NCBI GenBank assembly: GCA_018380115.1
Contig: JAGZUF010000009.1
Location: forward strand, 1-64,000
Length of the DNA stretch: 64,000 bases
Direction: 5' to 3'
From: Oscillospiraceae bacterium
GTDB taxonomy: Bacteria > Bacillota > Clostridia > Oscillospirales > Ruminococcaceae
Below, piece by piece: positions 59,365 to 64,000 of the stretch. The position numbers and the translations under genes are program-made. Numbering within the stretch: the first letter of the stretch is position 1; each line of letters begins with the position of its first letter. The notes under the pieces are model-generated. The model saw only the letters and a list, made by a program, of their open reading frames with translations, was not told where the DNA came from and ran no database searches.

Positions 59365-60753
59365 TTGAAACAGGAGCATTTCGGTGTGAATTCCATTCTG
59401 GAAGGGCCTATCCTGCGCCAGCTTCTGACGCTGTTCTGGCCTATCCTGCTGGGCACATTTTTTCAGCAGCTCTATAATACGGCAGATGCCATCATTGTAG
59501 GGCAGTATGTAGGCGCCGCAGGGCTTGCCGCTGTGGGCGGCTCTACCGGCACTATTATCAGTCTTGTTGTGAACCTACTGGTGGGCGTGGGTGTAGGCAC
59601 ATCGGTGGCTGTGGCGCAAAGCTATGGCGCGCGCCGCTTTGACGACGTGAGCCGTGCCGTGCACACCTCGGTGGCGCTCAGCATTGTGGGCGGCGCCGCC
59701 TTCACAGTGCTGGGCCTGCTGGCGGCGCCGCAGGTGCTGGTCTGGATGGAGACGCCTGCAGACGTGATGCCTCATGCGCTGGGGTATATCCACATTTATT
59801 TTCTTGGCGTCATTCCCTCCTTTTTTTATAATGTGGCGGCGGGTGTGCTGCGCGCTGTGGGCGATACAAAGCGCCCGCTGTATTTTCTGATGGTGTCCTG
59901 CGGGGCAAATATCGTGTTCGACCTTATTTTTGTGGCAGGCTTCGGCATGGGCGCGGCGGGCGCCGCTGTGGGCACCGTGATAAGCCAGTGCATCAGTGCG
60001 CTGCTGGCGGGGTATGTGCTCACCCGCGACGAGCAGGCCTATCAGATAAACTGGAAGAAAATACGCATCCACGGCCCCACGCTGTGGGAAGTGCTGCGTG
60101 TGGGCTTTCCCACCGGCATGGGAAACAACATGTTCACCCTTTCCAACCTCATTCTGCAGGCGTCTATTAACTCGTTCGGCACCGTAGTGGTGGCAGCCTG
60201 TGCCGCATATGGAAAAATAGAGGGCTTCCACTGGATGATACTCGATTCTCTGGGCATGGCCCTCACCACCTTTACCGGGCAGAACTTCGGCGCCGGAAAG
60301 CTTGCCCGTGTGCGCCAAAGCGTGCGCGTAGGGCTTGCAATGGGCGCTGCAGCCTCGGTGTTTGTCAGCATCATTATGTGCCTGTTCAGCCAGCCGCTGC
60401 TGCGCATGTTTACACAGGAGGCAGACGTGCTGGCACTGGGCACGGGGCTGATGCACCGTGTGGTGCCGTTCTATGTCACCTATATCGGGCTTGAAATATT
60501 CAGCACTGTGGCGCGCGGCTGCGGCGACGCGCTGCGCCCCATGCTTATCATGCTGTCCGGCATATGCCTGCTGCGCATTGTGTGGGTAATTTGGGTGCTG
60601 CCGCTTTCGCGCAATGTATTCACCCTGATGTGGAGCTACCCTGTGAGCTGGGTTTTGACGAGCATCCTGTTTCTTGCCTACTACCTGCATGGCGGCTGGC
60701 TGCGCCGGTGCCAGGCAAAGCTGGAACAAAAGCTGGCGAAAAGCAGCACATAG
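59365..60753 (+). CDS. MATE-family efflux transporter
   Basis: The 462-residue membrane protein has about 12 hydrophobic segments and MATE features (LFWPILLGTFFQQLYNTADAIIVGQYVGAAGLAAVGG; AAGVLRAVGDTKRPLYFL; YGKIEGFHWMILDSLGMALTTFTGQNFGAGKLARVRQSVRVG; ARGCGDALRPMLI). It exports drugs or metabolites against an ion gradient. The start is uncertain: TTG 59365 has AAAGGGG well placed upstream, while ATG 59347 lies within that site. Confidence 0.9.
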   Translation: MKQEHFGVNSILEGPILRQLLTLFWPILLGTFFQQLYNTADAIIVGQYVGAAGLAAVGGSTGTIISLVVNLLVGVGVGTSVAVAQSYGARRFDDVSRAVHTSVALSIVGGAAFTVLGLLAAPQVLVWMETPADVMPHALGYIHIYFLGVIPSFFYNVAAGVLRAVGDTKRPLYFLMVSCGANIVFDLIFVAGFGMGAAGAAVGTVISQCISALLAGYVLTRDEQAYQINWKKIRIHGPTLWEVLRVGFPTGMGNNMFTLSNLILQASINSFGTVVVAACAAYGKIEGFHWMILDSLGMALTTFTGQNFGAGKLARVRQSVRVGLAMGAAASVFVSIIMCLFSQPLLRMFTQEADVLALGTGLMHRVVPFYVTYIGLEIFSTVARGCGDALRPMLIMLSGICLLRIVWVIWVLPLSRNVFTLMWSYPVSWVLTSILFLAYYLHGGWLRRCQAKLEQKLAKSST

Positions 60754-60816
60754 AAATTATTTTGCGCCGTATAAAAGCGCCGTCGTTCTGCTCATGTGCG
60801 GAGGGAGGCTATACAG

Positions 60817-61572
60817 ATGAATGAAATACAGGTGAAAATATGCCCTCATTGCAAAAGCACAAATATCGGCATTGGCTACCAGCTGGGCGGCGGCAGGCTT
60901 TTTACAGACCGATACGCCTACCACAGCGCAGCCCGCTGCTCAGAAATTGAAACCTATTTTTGCAAAAGCTGCGGAAGCGTGCTTCTGCAAAAAGTAAAAA
61001 GGCCGGATATTTTTGAAAATGCGGGAGAAGCCCGCGGAGAAGAGCTTCTGGAATATTTTGAAAAAAACGGCTTTCTTTTGATGAATGAGCATGAGGCATT
61101 GCCCTCTGTTTCAGCTTTGGGCTACAGCATGCAGGACCTTGTGTATCTGATTGAAAACAGAAAAGTGTTTTACTGCAAGGCGCTTGGAAAAAAGCCGGTG
61201 TATCTGTCTAAAACGGCGTATCAGCTTCTGAAGCGCGCAAAGCCTGCCGCGCACTTAAGCGAGGCGGCCAAGAGCATCTTAAGAGAAATGGAAAAATACG
61301 AAGCTGTGGACAAGGCAGATTTGAAATTGCTTTTTTCCATGGATGCCAGGGCCTTTCAAAAGGAATTTGATTTTCTTCTGGAACATCTGTATATCACGGC
61401 CTGCGCCGGAAAAAAGCTGAATTCCAACTGGTATTCCTATCTTTACTGTACGGCCCGGCAGTTTGACAAATGCGTGGGAGGGCTTCACTGTAACGCAGAC
61501 CCGAAGCAGGCCCTGTGGAATATGGTAAAAGGCACAATGGACAAAAAGAGCTTTGAACTTTTGTGCAAATGA
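60817..61572 (+). CDS. Zinc-ribbon protein of unknown function
   Basis: The 251-residue protein has CPHC near the start (residue 8) and CKSC about 45 residues later (YFCKSCGSVLLQK), consistent with a split zinc ribbon. A helical body and a possible winged-helix region (SEAAKSILREMEKYEAVDKADLKLLFSMDARAFQKEFDFLLEHLYITAC, about 155-205) follow. GGAGGGAGG lies before the ATG. No family is recognised. It may be a regulator. Confidence 0.6.
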   Translation: MNEIQVKICPHCKSTNIGIGYQLGGGRLFTDRYAYHSAARCSEIETYFCKSCGSVLLQKVKRPDIFENAGEARGEELLEYFEKNGFLLMNEHEALPSVSALGYSMQDLVYLIENRKVFYCKALGKKPVYLSKTAYQLLKRAKPAAHLSEAAKSILREMEKYEAVDKADLKLLFSMDARAFQKEFDFLLEHLYITACAGKKLNSNWYSYLYCTARQFDKCVGGLHCNADPKQALWNMVKGTMDKKSFELLCK

Positions 61573-61573
61573 T

Positions 61574-61622
61574 GAAAAAGCGCCCCGGTACCGATTTGAA
61601 CGGATCGGGGGCGCTTTTTTCT
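61574..61622. terminator. Terminator after the zinc-ribbon gene
   Basis: AAAAGCGCCCC and GGGGGCGCTTTTTT flank a loop of about 20 bases with its own short stem. The T run stops plus-strand transcripts; the A run on the other side allows minus-strand use. Confidence 0.75.
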
Positions 61623-61672
61623 GACAAACTATTTTTGATGTGAAAAAGGCTGCCGCCTTTTTTGCATGCAGG

Positions 61673-62179
61673 TTATTCCGCAGGCTCCTGTTTCTGTGCC
61701 TCTTCTTCAGGCATTTCAATTCCGGCAGGCACGGCGGCTTCTTCTGCGGCAGGCTCTTCGGCCGGTTCCGCCGCTTCCTCCTGCTTTTTATCACCCATCA
61801 GAAGGAATACGATGGCCACAGCCACCAGCAGCACCTTTACGGCAATCACCGCATAAATGGCAATGTCGCTTTCCATCAGGCTGCCCATATTCATCAGGCC
61901 CATCATGGCAAGGCTCTGATGCACAGAGAAATACAGCCCCACATAGATGATGTACAGAATACCGGCCATGGCAATGGCCCTTTTCTTTGCCCCGGATGCC
62001 TCAAAGCAAAGCAGATAAACGGCGATGGCGGCAAAGGCCAGAATAGCTGCCGATTCCAGCAGCATGGAAATGGAAATGCTGGTGATAGCGGCATTTTCCC
62101 ACACATATTTCTGCAGGAACATCTGCAAAACCGTGTAGGCGGCAAAAAATGCGCCCGAGATCAACTGGTTTTTCTTCAA
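61673..62179 (-). CDS. Four-helix membrane protein with acidic tail
   Basis: The 168-residue product starts at TTG 62179 (KKNQLISGAFFAAYTVLQMFL), chosen because GGAG lies eight bases upstream. Four hydrophobic segments follow, to about residue 122 (ISISMLLESAAILAFAAIAVYLLCF, AIAMAGILYIIYVGLYF, IAIYAVIAVKVLLVAVAIVFLLM), then a Glu/Ala/Pro-rich tail (KKQEEAAEPAEEPAAEEAA). Function unknown. It lies downstream of gyrA behind a hairpin (62198-62231). Confidence 0.65.
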   Translation of the reverse strand: MKKNQLISGAFFAAYTVLQMFLQKYVWENAAITSISISMLLESAAILAFAAIAVYLLCFEASGAKKRAIAMAGILYIIYVGLYFSVHQSLAMMGLMNMGSLMESDIAIYAVIAVKVLLVAVAIVFLLMGDKKQEEAAEPAEEPAAEEAAVPAGIEMPEEEAQKQEPAE

Positions 62180-62197
62180 TGGTAAAACTCCTTTTTT

Positions 62198-62231
62198 CCG
62201 CGCTTTGCGCGGTTGCTCGCGCAAAGCGCGG
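62198..62231 (-). terminator. Hairpin between gyrA and the membrane-protein gene
   Basis: CCGCGCTTTGCGCG and its complement form a 14-bp stem with a six-base loop, followed by a purine-rich run GGAAAAAAGGAG on the minus strand. It lacks the usual T tract, so it may pause rather than fully terminate gyrA transcripts. Confidence 0.4.
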
Positions 62232-62286
62232 CCTTATCCAAAGCGGCGGCCCGGAAAGAGCCGCCGCAGCGGGACTGATGGGGTAC

Positions 62287-64000
62287 TTATTCTTCGCTTT
62301 CCTGTTCTTCGGCCTGCTCAAGGGCAGCGGCCTCCTCCGGGGTAAGCTCTGGCTCCTGTTCATCCTGCTCAGGCTTTGCAACCTCTTCCTCATCGCTGCG
62401 CTCGGTTCGGGCTACTGTAACTACGCGGTCGCCCTCGGCAAGGCGCATCACGCGCACGCCGCTGCCATAGCGGCTTTGCACGTTGATATCCCCAGCATGC
62501 ATGCGGATGATAATGCCCTCCAGACTGATGAGGATGATGTCGTCCTCCTCACTGATGACACGGATGCCCGCCACATGACCCTTTTCTCCATAGTTGCGGA
62601 TGCCCTTGCCGCCGCGGTACTGCACGCGGTAATCTTCTATACGCGTGCGGCGGCCCTTGCCCTCTTCCGTCACGGTAAGCACTGTGGCGCCCTCGCGCAC
62701 GATGCCAGCGCCCACCACCTCGTCGCCTTCGGCAAGGCGGATGGCTCGTACGCCTGTGGCCGTGCGGCCCAGCACGCGCAAATCGCTTTCTGCAAAGCGG
62801 ATGGCCATACCCTGCTTTGTGGCCACGACCAGCTCGTTTTCGCCGCTGGTGATGCCGCTCCAGGCAAGGCGGTCGCCGTCGTTCAGGTTGATGGCAATAA
62901 GGCCGGAGCGCCGGATATTTTCATAAGCGGAAAGCGGCGTGCGCTTGATAACACCCTGCTTTGTCAGCATGGCAAGGTAGCTTTCGCCCTCTGCCGCGCC
63001 TGCCGGCACACGAAGCATATTGGTGACGTTTTCCTCTGGCTGCAGCTGCAGAAGGTTTACGATATTCACGCCTTTTGAAGTGCGGCTGCCCTCATAAATC
63101 TGATAACCCTTCAGCCGGTGGATGCGCCCGCAGTCTGTCACAAAGAGGATATGGTCGTGTGTGGAGGCAAGGAACAGCTCTTCCACAAAATCCTCCTCTT
63201 TGCGGGAGAGCGCCGTGATGCCGCGGCCGCCCCGGCGCTGGGCCTGGTAGGTGTCTGCCGGCTGGCGCTTGATATAGCCCGCATGGGTAAGGGTGAACAC
63301 GCAGGTCTCCTCTGGAATAAGGTCCTCAATATCTACTTCACCCGAAACATGGGCAATTTCGGTGCGGCGCTCGTCGCCGTACTTTTCGCGCAATTCGTTC
63401 AGCTCATCCATTACAAGCTGCAGCACGCGCCTGTCATCCGCCAGCGTCTCGCGCCAGTCGGTTATTTTGGCGTGCAGCTCGCCCAGCTCATTTTCTATTT
63501 TCAGAATTTCCAGCCCTGCCAGCTGGCCAAGGCGGAAGGCACAGATGGCGGCAGCCTGCGGCTCGTCAAAATCAAATTTATCCATCACGGCCTGCTTTGC
63601 CTCTGCCTGGCCTCCCTTGCAGGCGCGGATGGTGGCGATAATTTCGTCCACAATATCGGTGGCGCGTTTCAGGCCCTCCAGAATATGCGCGCGCTCTTCT
63701 GCCTTTTTCAAATCATGCTGTGTGCGGCGGCGCACCACGGAATCCTGAAAATCGACATACTTCTGCAGCATGTCCTTCAGCGTCATTACCTTGGGCACGC
63801 CGCCGTCCAGCGCAAGCATGATGACGCCCACGGTGTCCTGAAGCTGTGTATAGCGGTACAGCTGGTTCAGCACCACCTGGGGGTTAGCCTCGCGCTTGAG
63901 CTCGATGACGATGCGCATGCCCTTGCGGTTCGACTCATCGTTCAGGTCTGAAATGCCCTCAATGCGCTTATCCTTCACAAGGTCTGCGATATTTTCTATC
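62287..64000 (-). CDS. gyrA: DNA gyrase subunit A, C-terminal part (5' end outside window)
   Basis: The frame is open to the right edge and covers about 570 residues: the end of the tower/coiled-coil region (KDKRIEGISDLNDESNRKGMRIVIELKREANPQVVLNQLY), then the C-terminal beta-propeller with the gyrase-specific GyrA box QRRGGRGI and repeated blades (ATGVRAIRLAEGDEVVGAGIV; YGSGVRVMRLAEGDRVVTVAR), ending in an acidic tail. The GyrA box separates it from topoisomerase IV ParC. It wraps DNA during negative supercoiling. Confidence 0.97.
   Translation of the reverse strand, partial: IENIADLVKDKRIEGISDLNDESNRKGMRIVIELKREANPQVVLNQLYRYTQLQDTVGVIMLALDGGVPKVMTLKDMLQKYVDFQDSVVRRRTQHDLKKAEERAHILEGLKRATDIVDEIIATIRACKGGQAEAKQAVMDKFDFDEPQAAAICAFRLGQLAGLEILKIENELGELHAKITDWRETLADDRRVLQLVMDELNELREKYGDERRTEIAHVSGEVDIEDLIPEETCVFTLTHAGYIKRQPADTYQAQRRGGRGITALSRKEEDFVEELFLASTHDHILFVTDCGRIHRLKGYQIYEGSRTSKGVNIVNLLQLQPEENVTNMLRVPAGAAEGESYLAMLTKQGVIKRTPLSAYENIRRSGLIAINLNDGDRLAWSGITSGENELVVATKQGMAIRFAESDLRVLGRTATGVRAIRLAEGDEVVGAGIVREGATVLTVTEEGKGRRTRIEDYRVQYRGGKGIRNYGEKGHVAGIRVISEEDDIILISLEGIIIRMHAGDINVQSRYGSGVRVMRLAEGDRVVTVARTERSDEEEVAKPEQDEQEPELTPEEAAALEQAEEQESEE

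Overview
The window looks like the chromosome of a GC-rich, gut-type clostridium (Oscillospiraceae/Ruminococcaceae-like). This is inferred from AGGAGG-type ribosome sites, the style of the lipoprotein leaders, a YfcC transporter, agmatine deiminase and an Amadori-sugar (fructoselysine-type) catabolic cluster. No 16S or other decisive taxonomic marker is present, so the assignment is tentative.

Layout. (1) 1-12513: right-hand part of a temperate prophage that continues past the left edge. Leftward early genes include a DnaD/replisome-organizer-like N-terminal protein, SSB, an HNH/treble-clef protein, NinB-like, YqaJ exonuclease, ERF annealing protein, a striking tandem-repeat protein, small unknowns and two HTH proteins. 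They face a rightward lysogeny/accessory block: XRE repressor, ImmA-type peptidase, a lipoprotein, a ComEC-like metallo-beta-lactamase-fold protein and a LexA/S24-like protein. A small-RNA gene, a GNAT plus small-protein pair and a tyrosine integrase follow. The prophage ends at a 3' half-tRNA-Arg(CCG), the attR site. (2) 12757-21198: a complete type I-C CRISPR-Cas locus (cas3-cas5-cas8c-cas7-cas4-cas1-cas2) with a 10-repeat, 9-spacer array. (3) 21395-26683: YfcC transporter, pyrB-pyrI, agmatine deiminase and a small membrane protein. (4) 26714-30051: FGGY sugar kinase and BtpA/SgcQ-like protein, divergent from a GntR/UTRA regulator. (5) 30406-42068: a LacI-controlled sugar module. It has a ribose-type ABC importer, a Gfo/Idh/MocA dehydrogenase, a TIM-barrel isomerase, a HAD phosphatase, a deoxyhypusine-synthase-like protein, a RfaE-like PfkB kinase, a ROK kinase and a GmhA-like SIS isomerase. 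Two degenerate copies of one intergenic element bracket it. (6) 42405-59064: SGNH hydrolase, M20 dipeptidase, a complete oligopeptide ABC importer, a Cof-type HAD, a YjbQ protein, two amidohydrolases and a doubled frl-type set (two kinases, one SIS deglycase, two FrlC-like isomerases). This probably handles glycated amino acids or peptides. (7) 59365-64000: MATE efflux pump, two uncharacterised proteins and the 3' part of gyrA.

How they work together. Most of the non-phage window is uptake and breakdown of unusual sugars and sugar-amine conjugates, arranged as separately regulated modules. One 17-bp near-palindrome occurs identically in the promoters of the yfcC-like gene and of the frl-side amidohydrolase, 36 kb apart. 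Weaker relatives lie in front of oppA and between the BtpA-like gene and gntR, suggesting one regulon. The best candidates for something new are the heptose-enzyme-like sugar module with its deoxyhypusine-synthase-like member, the doubled Amadori cluster, and the prophage small RNA.
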